Of a stretch of DNA of 64,000 nucleotides, positions 10,378 to 20,446 are shown one piece after another; the stretch's first letter is position 1, and every line of letters starts with the position of its first letter. A program made the translations under genes and the position numbers. The stretch comes from Tupaia tana (lineage: Eukaryota > Chordata > Mammalia > Scandentia > Tupaiidae). The notes below the pieces were generated by a model that ran no database searches, was not told the DNA's origin, and saw only the letters and a list, made by a program, of their open reading frames with translations. The stretch is from positions 20,570,779 through 20,634,778 of the forward strand of contig JAKSZU010000005.1 of assembly GCA_026018925.1 (NCBI GenBank). Reading direction: 5' to 3'.

Positions 10378-11439
10378 ACAAGGCACCTGCAAGAGGATCT
10401 CTGTCATGCCACCATCCCCCTCCCCCAGATCTCCAGCTAGTCAGGATCTTAGGTGCTTACTTATTGTTACAATGTTTGACAAGCCTGGAAAGGGAGGTAA
10501 GCTCCTTAAATCAACTAAGTGCATCTACAAAATAGCCTAATATTTACATCATATTTAATGCTGAAAAACTAAATGCCTAAGATTGAGGGAAAGGCAAAAA
10601 CATTCATTCTCACCATTTCTATGTAACAGACCCTTGCAACAGGCAAGAAAAATTAATTAATGGTATAATAATTTGAAAGGAAGTACAAATGTCTTTGTTT
10701 GCCAATTACATGATTTTGTGCACAGACAATGCTGAAGGTTCTCCAGAAAAACTACTAGAACTATTAAATGAGTTTAACAATTTCTTAAAATACCTAAGTC
10801 TATGTTAGTTCTATGTTTTAGCATGAAAATGTCTGATAATAAAAGTAGGGATACAATTCACAATAGCTTCAAATATTTAAGAATACATTAATGACTTAAA
10901 TAGTGAAAAAGCTATACACTGAAAATTTTCAAGCATTACTGAGAGAAATTAAAAATCTAGGTAAGTGAAAGATACGAGTTCATGTTTTGCAAGATTTAAT
11001 ACTGTTGAAATCACACTTCTCCCCTATTCTATCCATAGATTCTACAGAAAATCTTATGAGGAATTTTTCAGAAATTCACAAGCTGATCCTCAAATTTATA
11101 TGTTAAGTGCAAAGGACCTAGAAGAGTCAAAATAATTCTGAAAAAGAACAAAAGATAACTTACACTATATGATTTATCTGCTTATTATGGCAGTAATAAA
11201 GACAATGTGGCATTGCCTGTAAATATATACATATATATTGTAGAACTAAGTATATATACATGTGTAGCACATAGAAAGTATAGACATAAACTCTTAAATT
11301 TAAAGTAAGGATGGCCTTAAAAGGTGTCAAAGCTAACTAAATGGAGAAAAGATTTAACAAATGCTCCAGAAAAAATTGAATATCCATATGCATAATTTAG
11401 ATGCTGCAAAACTTAACAAAAATTTGTTAAAATGTATCA

Positions 11440-11690
11440 CTGGGAGCCATGGTGGTTAAGGCTGGACTTGCACATGTTCAACAACCATCCAAGTCCCAGA
11501 CCTGGTGGCTTGCAGATCATGCTTATTTCATGTACATGCCCAAGATACCAACAGGAGAATGGAGAAGGGATTGTGGCATGGCTATTTCTCCTGGAGACTG
11601 ATTTCTCACTTTCCCTCTCATTGTCTCTGTCTGGCAAGTGCATGTGCCCTATGGCAAAAATCTAAAAGCAAAACAAAACAAAACAAAGTA
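11440..11690 (+). mobile_element. SINE-L copy, diverged
   Basis: Head 'ggagccatggtggttaaggctgg', body 'gcccaagataccaacagg', CT-rich part and 3' end 'gcatgtgccctatggcaaaa', then an (AAAAC)n tail. The B box region is partly deleted. Confidence 0.85.
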
Positions 11691-11893
11691 TTATTGTTTT
11701 ATATTTAATTGCTAAAGATCTAAATCTTCTAGAAATAACATCGGAGAACATCCTTGTAACCATATATTAGGCAGAGATAAATTTTATAGAATATTAAAAG
11801 CCTAACCCATTAAAGACAATAAACTAAATTCCATAAATATGTAAACATTTTTTCTTTAAAGTACACCATCAGCAAAATGAAAAGATAAGTCAC

Positions 11894-12135
11894 CAGAGTG
11901 GCACCATACTCTACTGGTTATGAGAACTGGATCCCAGATGACCATGGTTCAAAGCCCAGCTTTGGTGTCTTGAAACACATACTGTATACATGCGCATGTA
12001 CCCCAAATCTCAACAGAATGGAGAAATGGAGGAGCAGGGATTAAGCATGACCATGCCCCATTGTGGGGTGCTTTCTCTCTCTCTCTGTTTGTCTCTTTTT
12101 GGGGAACACACACACTTTATAGGATATTAAAAATC
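11894..12135 (+). mobile_element. SINE copy, diverged, related to SINE-L
   Basis: Head with 'ctggttatgagaactggatccc' and 'ccatggttcaaagccc', body 'ggagaaatggaggagcagg', then a CT-rich tract. The 3' end is less like SINE-L, so it may be an older subfamily. Confidence 0.75.
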
Positions 12136-12248
12136 AAAAAAGATAAGTCATCAACAAAAAAATTGTTGTAAATATTGTATCTCAAATAGGACTTGTACCC
12201 AGACATATAAAAAAAGCTCCTTCAACTCATTAATAAGAAGACAAAATC

Positions 12249-12462
12249 TGAACTGGCTCTATGGCTTCATGTTTTAAGCAGATGGATCTCACATGGTTGA
12301 CCACACAGTTCAAGTCTTGGACTCCATGGGTCGAGAAACATGCTGCGTGCATGTGCATGTATACATGTGCCCAAATCCTGAAAAGAGGGAGAGATGGAAG
12401 CAAAAGGACTGAGGCCTAACCATTTCCCATAGCCGATGTTTTTTCCTCTAGAAAAAAAGAAA
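12249..12462 (+). mobile_element. SINE copy, diverged
   Basis: Bounded by an 11-bp perfect target duplication (aagacaaaatc at 12238-12248 and 12463-12473). The head is altered but the 'cacatggttgaccacacagt' and 'atgtgcccaaatcctgaaaag' segments follow SINE order. The CT-rich part is lost. Confidence 0.85.
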
Positions 12463-12649
12463 AAGACAAAATCCAATTGTAATATCAGCTAGACAGTCAC
12501 CAAAGAAGATATATAGTTAATAAGAATTATGCATGAATAACTAATACAAATACAAAAAGATGCTTAACATCATTATTTATTAGTGTAATGCAAATTAAAA
12601 GCAAAATTCCATACTATTACATACTAACTAGCCCATTGAAAATTAAGAC

Positions 12650-12681
12650 AACAACAACAACAATAACAACAACAACAAAAA
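12650..12681 (+). repeat. (AAC)n microsatellite
   Basis: Imperfect AAC/AAT repeats inside the old L1. Confidence 0.85.
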
Positions 12682-13260
12682 CAGACAGGCATTGAAAATG
12701 TAAGATGGTTTAGTAACGTTGGAAGTCAGTTTGGAAGTTTTTTGAATAGTTAAACATTATTTATTATATGACCTAGAAATTTAATTCCAGAGAAATATAT
12801 AGTGATGTGTATACAAACATGCATAATCATACTTTCTTTTTTATAAGATCCAAAGACAAGAAGCAATCTAAATATTCTTCAGTTTGTTCATGGAAACAAA
12901 TTGTGGTATTCCTGAATAATAGAATACTACACAAACAATAAAGCTAAATTAACTACTGACACATACTACAATACAGATAATTCTCAAAAATACTATGCTA
13001 AGTAAAAGAAGCCAGAGAAAAAAAATCAACATTGCATGATTAGGTTCATAAGAAATTTGAGAAAAGACAAATCTATAATATATAAAGAGAACAGATCTGA
13101 CATTTCTTGGGACTGTTGGTAAAAACGGAACTTGACTACAAACAGGCCAAAGGCAGCATGCTGTGATTATGGGAAAATCAGATTGTTGTGATAATGAAAC
13201 AATTGTGCAAATTTAATAAAAATAATTAAACTGTACACTTATAGTGAGTGAATTTGTTGT

Positions 13261-13920
13261 TACTTAAAGTCATCAAAATTGTTTTATCCTTTCATTGCAC
13301 ATATTTAGCTATTGGAAATAAAATTCTCAGTATTCCTAGGAACAGTAAAAGCAATAAAATGTTACATATTAAATTTAGAAAATTGGAAGGGAGGAACTTT
13401 ATACATTTCAATAGTATTTAACAAAGAGACTGATTGTCGAAAAAGGTGTACATTAACCATGAGCTTCAGATGATGTAACTAATTGAAATCCAATAGTACC
13501 ATTAAGTTCTCTTTATTGAGATTCATTCTGCTGGCCCCATCACACCCTCTTTTTATCTTATGGAAAACTGGAAAAGTAATTTATAATACAATGAACTCAT
13601 GAGTCCTAATTTTTCCCACCATTTAGAGTCTCAATTTTTGCAATAAATGTTACTATTCTTAGACACAAGCTTCTGGGTATTTACTAAGTAATAATGTGAT
13701 ATTTATTTCAATATATAAAAAAATTAAAAGGACATTATCTGAGTATTACAGATGTAATTTATTTTAAAGTAATTATGTCTCTGAGTGTAAAATAATTTAT
13801 TCACATCCCCATTACTCAGTGACGGATTCAGATCTAGATAGTTTAGACAGGATTTTCTGCTACATATATTCAGTTTTTGGCTTTGATTGGGCCACATTTC
13901 AGAGATGCTCTAGTCCAGTG
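13261..13920. other. no feature recognised
   Basis: AT-rich sequence with no gene or clear repeat. Part (about 13490-13640) is of ordinary unique composition. Confidence 0.4.
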
Positions 13921-13921
13921 T

Positions 13922-14206
13922 CTTTTTTTTTGTTTTATTTTGTTTGGTTTAGAGAGATTTTTGTTATAGAGAGTGTGCACTCACCAGAGAGACAGAGAGA
14001 GACAAAGAGACAGAAAGTAAAAGATAAGTACCCGGGAGGATGGTCATACGGTAATCCCTTCTCCATTCTCCTCTCAAAACTTTGAGCACACACACACATG
14101 TGCCTGGCATAAGTTTTAAGCCACCAGGTCTGGGACTCATCTGGGACTTGAACTGCAGTCAGCTATGTGGGAGTCCAGCAATGCAACCATTATGTCATGC
14201 TGGTCC
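13922..14206 (-). mobile_element. SINE-L copy with a short internal duplication
   Basis: Target duplication ctctagtccagtgt (13908-13921) and ctctagtccaatgt (14207-14220). The head contains 'gggactcatctgggacttg', a small tandem duplication next to the B box. It is a middle-aged copy. Confidence 0.92.
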
Positions 14207-14299
14207 CTCTAGTCCAATGTTTTATAAAACTGAAAACTAGGACTGTGGCCCATTTATAGGTTGTGAAGTCAGTTTGGTGTTGTGAATATCATTTTTTTT

Positions 14300-14608
14300 T
14301 CTTTTCTTTTTTTGGAGAGGTGTTTTTTTTTTTTTTTTTTCTTTTTCTTTTTTTTTTTTTCTTTGTGTGTGTGTGTGCTATAGGGCATGTGCGCTCGCCA
14401 GAAAGACAGAGATAGAGACAGAAAGCGAGAAATCACCCCCCAGGGGGGATGGCCACACCACAATCCCTTCTCCTCCATTCTCCTCTTGGGATCTTGGGCA
14501 CGCACGCACACACGCCCAGCGTGAGTTTAAGCCACCAGGTCCAGGACTTGAATCACGGTCGACTACGTGGGAGTCCAGCGACATAGCCATTACTCTAACT
14601 GCTGGTCC
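14300..14608 (-). mobile_element. SINE-L copy with long T/GT-rich tail
   Basis: Target duplication tgaatatcatttttttt at 14283-14299 and 14609-14625. The A-tail side is unusually long (about 80 bases of T with interruptions and a (GT)7 tract at 14365-14378), and the rest is a well-preserved copy with CpGs. Confidence 0.93.
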
Positions 14609-14629
14609 TGAATATCATTTTTTTTAAAT

Positions 14630-15290
14630 GAAAGAAAATGCTGGAATAAAGAAAGATATGAATCACAGGTAGTAAATCATGTAGAGTATCGTTTTTTCAG
14701 AATTCTTCCTTCCTGCTCTTGCAGTGATTTGGTCTTTGAATCTAATTTTGGACAAACTATTTTCTGCAATTCAAGAGCATCCATCACATGTCACCACACA
14801 TACTCTGGACACCTGTGCATTTCCACAAGAGCAGACTTTGGTCTAATAAAGAGAACACAGAGACAGACCTGATTCCAGCTCTTAACCTGGATTCTGACAG
14901 CAGATCTTACCACTCTCAGCAGAGTCACAATCGACATACACAACCGTGCTTGAAAATCAGTGTTCTTGTAAGCCATTAAAATTTATGGTTGCTTATTATG
15001 CAGCTTTATTAAACCCAAACTGACTAATGGTTAATATTGTATCGTAAAACTTTCTTTCACTTTAAAAAACGTTGATATATGTTTCACAAACTAGGCCGTT
15101 CCTACAGCTGTGATGTAAAATCTATTTTATTATGAACTTTTGGTCAAATATTTGAATATCCTTAGTGTTCTGAAACATGAAACTCCTTTTAGGAAGAGGA
15201 AGATATGAATTTCTTTTCTTTTTCTTCTTTTCTAAATAAAGCAACTTTACTTCCTCCCACCCCGCTTTATTGAGGAATAACTGACAAATA
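14630..15290. other. no feature recognised
   Basis: Mostly unique-looking sequence. The antisense and sense frames near 14790-14980 are both open but have no recognisable motif. Confidence 0.4.
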
Positions 15291-16002
15291 AAATTTTATA
15301 TACAGTAGTCCCCATTTAGTCACAATTTCATTTACTCATAGTCAGTAAATATTTTAGGACTCACAGTCCTAAAATAGGTGAGCACAATACAATAAGATAT
15401 TTTGAGAGAAAGAGAGACTACAATTACATAAGGTGTATTGTTATAATTGTTCTATTTTATTATTATTATTGTTGTTAATTCCTAACATTGTCTAATTTGT
15501 AAAGTAAACTTTATCATAGTCGTATGTGCATTACTGTTTGGTATTGTCTGTGATTTCAAGCATCTACTGGAGTGTCTTGAAAAATATCCCTTGCAGATAA
15601 GAGAATATTTTGCACACTCTAAAGTACAGTGCATACTCTAATTTGATTTATGTATATACTTTGTGGAGTGATCACAGCCATCAAGGTAGTTAGGATTCAT
15701 CACTTTATGTGTAGATACTGTTATTTTTTGTCTATGTGGTAAGAACACTTAAAATCTTAGTAAATGTCAAGTATGTAGTGCGGTATTGTTAACAACAGTC
15801 ACCACGCTGTGTTAGATCTCCAGAACACACTCATCCTATACCTGAAGTTTGATTCTGTGGACCAGCATCTCCCTGCTTACCCACCGACATGGATTTGCAT
15901 CCTCTTGTACCTGGTCGTCAAACTTTTTAATTTTGTTTTCCTTCTAAAACATCTGGGCTAGAAGTCCCGGTAGGAAGCAGTAAAGAACATCTGCTGAAGT
16001 TG
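15240..16002 (-). mobile_element. L1 3' UTR fragment, antisense, split by a DNA transposon
   Basis: The 15640-15930 part ('ggagtgatcacagccatca', 'aacagtcaccacgctgtg', 'gaccagcatctccctgct') is a typical old L1 3' UTR read on the opposite strand. The piece at 15260-15300 ('ttgaggaataactgacaaa') belongs to the same element, so the Tigger-like segment between them is a later insertion. Confidence 0.65.
15303..15606 (+). mobile_element. Tigger-like (pogo/TcMar) internally deleted DNA transposon
   Basis: Left end 'acagtagtccccatttagtc' and right end 'gatttcaagcatctactgg...cttgcagataag' resemble the inverted ends of Tigger/MER2-type elements. It is about 300 bp, far too short to encode transposase, so it is a non-autonomous remnant. 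Confidence 0.6.
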
Positions 16003-16018
16003 GACCCATTCTATCTTT
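16003..16018 (+). repeat. left target-site duplication of the chimeric HAL1
   Basis: gacccattctatcttt, identical to 18377-18392. The pair fixes both ends of the insertion as one event. Confidence 0.97.
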
Positions 16019-16039
16019 TTTTTTTTTTTTTTCCTTTTT

Positions 16040-16440
16040 TTTTCCCTTTTTTTTTTTATTTCAATTTATTTGTTTGCATTCATTCACTGAACATCATTAC
16101 AGCATACAAAATGAGATTTTCCATCCAGAGTACACTATATATTGTCTCAATCAAGCACATCAACAAACATGTTATTGTCAGCAAATGATCTTCCATTTCT
16201 TGTCTTCTGTATGTTTTGTTTTTTTTTTCCCCCATCCTTGATTCCCTATCTCTTACCCTCTGCCATCTCCCACTCTCCTCCCACACTGTCTCTGGTATCT
16301 ATGTTTGCTTTCTATACTGTTTTCTCCTCACATTTTATTGTATCACCAAAAACCATAATCAATCCAAATACCCTCATAGCAAACACAGGTGATACACACA
16401 TTTCCATGAACACAAGTCTTACTTTACGCATCCTATAAAG
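16040..16440 (-). repeat. HAL1 3' UTR, terminal unit A
   Basis: Contains 'acagcatacaaaatgagat' and 'attgtctcaatcaagcacat' read on the plus strand. The same block occurs in the HAL1 at 42.7-45.2 kb and in the fragment at 9427, where only one unit is present. Confidence 0.85.
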
Positions 16441-16499
16441 TAGCACCTAGCTGTGGCTACATATCCTACTGCAGTCATTGAATAGATATATATTTTATT

Positions 16500-16800
16500 T
16501 TCCTGAAACTTTTTTTTTTTGTAACTCAATTTACATTCCTTCCCTAAGCTTCATCACAGCATACAAAATGCAATCTCCCATCCAGTACACACTGTATAGT
16601 GACTCAATCATGCACATTACAAAAAATTTTCTATTACTAGTTCCTAGAATTACTTTTACCCCTCTTTCTGACCCTCTGTCCCTTCCCACCCTCCTCTCAC
16701 ACCACCTCCGGTGTCTACAATTGTCCTTCATTCCCTTCCCAACCACATTGCATTGATCACACAATTTCCTACATAATCTAACTACTTTCAATGGTGAGTT
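16500..16800 (-). repeat. HAL1 3' UTR, duplicated unit B
   Basis: Repeats the order of unit A ('acagcatacaaaatgcaat', 'gtgactcaatcatgcacat', 'ccctctgtcccttcccacc') at roughly 70% identity, and has its own T run of about 11 bases (16511-16521). The HAL1 at 42.7 kb lacks this unit at the corresponding place. Confidence 0.8.
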
Positions 16801-17059
16801 CACTCATTACTACTAAGAAAACCAGTTTTAACTTAACTCAAAGAAGTGCCAAGGAACTTTGCTTAAAGCCAGGAAACAAGTTAGGATTCTGTTCAAATGG
16901 TAGGTGCATGAACCTATCAGTCTCATGTTCTTTTATCTTCTGTTGTGGTTCAATTTTCCTGATTAAATTCTGGGATATAATATTCAACTCCAGACTTGTC
17001 CCTATGATTAAGTTGGCCACTTTCATAGTTTTTGGACTCTTTTTTCCATGCGTCTGTGT

Positions 17060-18061
17060 TTAATTTTCTTGATACAGCACACCCTTGAGAACTTCTTGGA
17101 GATCTGGTCTGGTGCTGGTAAATTCTTTCAGGTTTTGTTTATCTGAGAATGTTCTTGTCTTTTCTTCCCACCTGAAAGATAATCTTGCCGGGTACAGTAT
17201 TCTTGGCTGAAATTGCTTCTCTCGTAACACTTTGAATATATTTTCCCATTCTCTCCTCGCTCGCATTGTTTCCGATGAGAGATCTGCTGTTAGCCTGATG
17301 GGATATCCTTTGTAGGTAACTTGATGTTTTTCTCTTGCCAATCTTAGTATCTTGTCTTTGTCTGCGGTTTTGGTCAACCTGGCTATAATGTGTCTTGGAG
17401 AAGATCTTCTTGGGTTGATTCTATTTGGGGTCCTTTGTATTTCCTGGGACTGGATCTTCGAATGCCTCTCTAGGTTTGGAAAGTTTTCTTGCAGGATTGC
17501 ATGGAATAGATTATCAATGCCCTTATGGGTCTCTTCACCTTCTGGAATGCCAATTATACGGATATTTGGACGTTTGATGGTATCCAGTACTTCTCGAATA
17601 TCATTCTCAAATTTTTGGGCTATTTTCTCAGTCTTCGTGGTGGATTTTTCTAAGCCAGCCATTTTCTCTTCTACATCTGAGATTCTATTTTCTGAATGAT
17701 CTAGTCTGCTTTTAATACTTTCAAGGGAGATTTTGACTTCTTGTATTATAGACTTCATCTCTAGCAGTTCCGTTTGAGTCTTTCATAAAGTGTGTAATTC
17801 CTCTTTTAGATCTTGCAAGAATTTCCTCATCTCCTGGAACTCGTCAACTTCTTTCTCCTTTCTCTTTAGCAGTTCATTATCTCTCTTTTCTTCCATCTCT
17901 GTTAGCTTCGACATTATGAATGCTCTAAATTCCTTATCAGACATTTCCATGACTTTCACCGAACTGCTTGTGGGTGAAGGAGAGTTACTCTTTTCCCTTG
18001 GAGGAGAGGTATTTTCTTGTTTTCCCATATTTCTCGTGATCCGGCGGTGATTTCTTGTCAT
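17060..18061 (-). pseudogene. HAL1 ORF1 (L1 ORF1p-type RNA-binding protein), one in-frame stop
   Basis: A 333-codon frame, interrupted only by a TGA at codon 93 (position about 17785). The family product is a trimeric nucleic-acid chaperone that coats its own RNA in the cytoplasm. Seen here: a polar N-terminus, a charged coiled-coil stretch (about residues 40-140, rich in E, K and L heptads), an RRM-like block with 'RPNIRIIGIPEGE' near residue 185, and a C-terminal domain with 'HIIARLTKTADKDKILRL', 'IRLTADLS' and 'RREWENIF'. It ends '...EVLKGVLYQEN'. Two possible starts exist: the frame start at 18061, or the methionine 11 codons later (MGKQE), which matches the usual L1 ORF1 start better. 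At the stop position the 43-kb copy reads AAA, so the stop arose by mutation in this copy. No ORF2 follows. Confidence 0.92.
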
Positions 18062-18166
18062 CTGATGGATGGTGTGTTTCTTTCAAATTCTTGAAGTTAA
18101 ACCTCAATGTTCAGGAGCAAGCAGACAGAGGTGTTCTAGAATCTGTTTGCCGTTCTGTTGTGATCG

Positions 18167-18328
18167 CCGCTCCTGACCAGCAGTGTCCCAGATGAGGAAC
18201 TTGTGAAGTTCATTTCTGCAAGGCACAGTTTTGGTCATAAAAGATGCCCCAATGGTAGGGCTGATGTTGTGGTCAAAGTGATCCTGGGCAAATCGGCACA
18301 CAATGCTTGATTTCCCAACCCCGGTGTC
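18167..18328 (-). pseudogene. RAB31: RAB31 coding fragment captured in HAL1
   Basis: Sense translation gives the Rab P-loop end (DTGVGKSSIV), switch I region (PTIGASF) and the G3 motif with WDTAGQER. The residues between (CRFAQDHFDHNIS and FMTKTVPCRNELHKFL) identify RAB31 rather than RAB22A. The family is small GTPases of endosomal and Golgi traffic. About 54 codons are present, open and contiguous, with no intron. Two differences from the RAB31 protein I know are A for V after CRF and R for G before NELHK. It stops abruptly after ...QER, where HAL1 sequence begins. It is a captured mRNA piece, not a gene: no promoter, no start and no rest of the GTPase. Confidence 0.88.
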
Positions 18329-18376
18329 AATTATTCAACCGTGTTCATCATCTTCTATAGAGGCTCAAGTTAAAAT

Positions 18377-18392
18377 GACCCATTCTATCTTT
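18377..18392 (+). repeat. right target-site duplication of the chimeric HAL1
   Basis: gacccattctatcttt, the partner of 16003-16018. On the minus strand the nick lies at ct/aaag, a loose match to the L1 endonuclease preference tt/aaaa. Confidence 0.97.
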
Positions 18393-18674
18393 AGCAGGCT
18401 AGTGCCTACAGGAGAAGAAAGTACGCAAGGAAGTCAACAACCCTTTCTTCCTTCCTGACCAAGAAGGCGGCTGAGAAAGCTTTTGTGGTTTCTTTGAAGT
18501 GCAGACAATAAAAGTGTATAAAAATGGTACCCGCCGATGAAGAGTGGTTATGTTAGACCTCTGAGTTAGATATTCTCCAAAACTCTGAAAGACAATCAGT
18601 GTGGCAATGACTCAGATTGAATCTTCAAGTTGGAGGATGTGGCTAGAAGGATTTCTAATTTTTTAAAGCTCTAT
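18393..18674. other. unique-looking sequence, no feature
   Basis: Continues the pre-insertion locus to the right of the chimera. No gene or repeat recognised. Confidence 0.4.
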
Positions 18675-18692
18675 GGAAAAATAATATTCTTT

Positions 18693-18810
18693 GGGCACAA
18701 ACGCATACATGCCTGGTGTGTTTTTCTGGTCACTGGGTCTTGGAACTGAACTGAGTATTCAGTTATATGGGATCCAGCTACCTTAACTTCCATGCCACCT
18801 GCTAGCTCCA
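18693..18810 (-). mobile_element. SINE-L head fragment (3' part missing)
   Basis: Only the tRNA head and the start of the body remain ('gcatacatgcctggtgtg' to 'catgccacctgctagctcc'). Flanks ggaaaaataatattcttt and ggaaaatagtattcttt are a target duplication, so the missing 3' half was lost or never present at insertion. Confidence 0.8.
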
Positions 18811-18827
18811 GGAAAATAGTATTCTTT

Positions 18828-19272
18828 AAGTTTTCTTGTGGGAGAAATAATATTATTTTAAAAACTATGTAAATAGTTCTTTAGGTTAAGGCTATACTAA
18901 AGACCTGGTCTTCCCTTTCTCCAAGAAATCTTTGGGTAACAATATCTCTACTCAAAGATAGAAGTTGTTGGGAAAACTAAAGTGATAACTTCTATCCTAA
19001 TAGTACAGATTTTAAAGAAGTCAATTAAGTTTTTATTTTTATTTTTATTTTTAATTTTAGAGTAGATCAGAGGAAAACAGGATTTACCTAAAGTATCTTA
19101 TCTTATGGTCTGATTCCAGCAATCTTAGATATCAAATATCTAAGGTGAATTAGATAGAGTATATATAATAAAGTGTGGAATCTGATTAAGCATGATCACA
19201 TGGCCAATTTTGGCAAAAATAAAATAAAATAAAATGTACTCTATGTACCTTAGTATAAAATTAAATAGAGAA
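18828..19272. other. no feature recognised
   Basis: AT-rich sequence without gene or named repeat. Confidence 0.4.
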
Positions 19273-19317
19273 CTTATTATTATTATTATTATTATTATTG
19301 TTATTATTATTATTATT
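19273..19317 (+). repeat. (TTA)n microsatellite
   Basis: About 15 TTA units, adjoining the SINE at 19318. It probably grew from that SINE's A-rich tail. Confidence 0.92.
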
Positions 19318-19558
19318 TTGGAGCGGCTTTTGCCTTAGCGTGTGGGCACTCGCCAAAGAGAGAGAAAAAGAGACAGTGAGAGGAAAAGTGAGAAATCAAT
19401 CCCCCAGGGGGATGGCCATGCCAAAATTTCTTCTCCATTCTTCTCCCACACATGCACATGTTCCCGGTGTGAGTTTCAAGCCACCAGGCCCAGAACACGA
19501 ACAGTGGTCAACCATGTGGGAGTACAACAATGTAACCACTACACCATCTGCTGGCCCC
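19318..19558 (-). mobile_element. SINE-L copy, older subtype
   Basis: 3' end 'gccttagcgtgtgggcactc', GA-rich part, shortened body, and the head variant 'accactacaccatctgctggcccc'. Bases are missing from the body ('cttctcccacacatgcaca'). Confidence 0.9.
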
Positions 19559-19809
19559 TTAAACAGAGGAAGAACTTGACTTTGATTCTTAGAACATGTC
19601 AATTTGCCTTAGGAAGAGGAGAAATGATTGTTCAAGTTCCTTTTTCACATCAATGCTTCATGAGCTTAGCCACATAAAATAGGCAATTCCACTGTGCAGG
19701 CTTCCCCAGACTCAATAATCAAGAGTCTCTACACATGAGCCCATCAAACCAAGGTTGAGAATTACTGTTTTAAATTATTTCAAATATTTTTGTAAAAAAT
19801 TGTATCATT

Positions 19810-20061
19810 GGGACCAGCAGTTAGCGTAATGGCTATGTCACTGGACTCCCACGTAGTCGACTGTGGTTCGTGACCCGGACCCGGTGGCTTAAACTCACGC
19901 CGGGCGCATGTGCGTGCGTGCCCAAGATCCCGAGAGAAGAATGGAGGAGAAGGGATTGCCGCATGACCATCCCCCCTGGGGGGTGATTTCTCACTTTCTG
20001 TCTCTCTGTCTCTCTCTGTCTGTCTGGCGAGCACACGTACCCTATAGCAAAAACCTCTCAA
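19810..20061 (+). mobile_element. SINE-L copy, young
   Basis: Complete copy starting gggaccagcagttagcg, with A box tagcgtaatgg, body, hairpin 'ccccccctggggggtgat' and 3' end 'cctatagcaaaaacctctc'. Target duplication aaaaaattgtatcatt at 19794-19809 and 20062-20077 is perfect. Confidence 0.96.
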
Positions 20062-20077
20062 AAAAAATTGTATCATT

Positions 20078-20440
20078 TATTTGGAAAGTAAAAAATGATT
20101 AAATATATAAGAATTTGATAATTTTACTTTTTCTCAGTGGTAAGATTATTTGAGCCATAGCCTCCAGGCAAACCTTTGTTAAAGGTAGATAATTTGCCTC
20201 ATATTTGTCTGCTGACTATGTTACTAAATTGCATGGGGCCCTGGAATTTCCTGAACTTTCCCAGGATCTTCTATATTTTACCATTTCAGCTCAGACTGGG
20301 AACGTATGCAATCTTATCAGTGGTCAGAATTCTTTCATACGAAGGATAATAAATTGTAAATAAAGTTAAAATAACAGTAAGCCCTAAATTTTATGGAAAT
20401 GTCAGAGTCATTTTGGCAACACATTCTCTGAGGCTAAAGA
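20078..20440. other. no feature recognised
   Basis: Ordinary sequence between a SINE and a MITE. Confidence 0.4.
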
Positions 20441-20446
20441 GGACAT

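Larger units (their letters stand above)
10510..13260 (+). mobile_element. old L1 ORF2 to 3' end, sense, with three nested SINEs
   Basis: Sense L1 sequence can be followed from the reverse-transcriptase-downstream region (about 10520-11400) through 11700-11890, 12140-12240 and 12480-12640 to the 3' end ('ggaaacaaattgtggtatt' near 12893, 'atactatgctaagtaaaag', A-rich end near 13240). SINEs at 11440, 11894 and 12249 split it. All frames are broken. This is one ancient insertion, not several. Confidence 0.75.
16019..18376 (-). mobile_element. HAL1 (ORF1-only L1) with RAB31 sequence at its 5' end
   Basis: One 2,358-bp insertion on the minus strand, bounded by 16-bp perfect target duplications and ending in a T run (the A tail) at 16019-16031. 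Order in sense direction: 48 bases of unknown origin (18376-18329), 162 bases of RAB31 coding sequence (18328-18167), HAL1 5' region, ORF1 (18061-17060), then about 1 kb of 3' UTR. No ORF2 is present, and the ORF1 stop is followed directly by 3' UTR, which is the definition of HAL1. Perfect target duplications and a nearly open ORF1 indicate a fairly young insertion. Because it lacks reverse transcriptase it must have been moved by L1 proteins in trans. Confidence 0.9.

Noticed and set aside
10290-10520. A decayed SINE around the (GT)(GA) microsatellite
   Set aside because: The arrangement of a GA-rich part and 'gatctccagctagtcaggat' is suggestive, but neither a tRNA head nor a SINE 3' end can be aligned.
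18104-18328. RAB31 as a functional gene or retrogene
   Set aside because: Only about 54 codons are present, without a start codon, G4/G5 motifs or C-terminal cysteines, and it is fused to HAL1.
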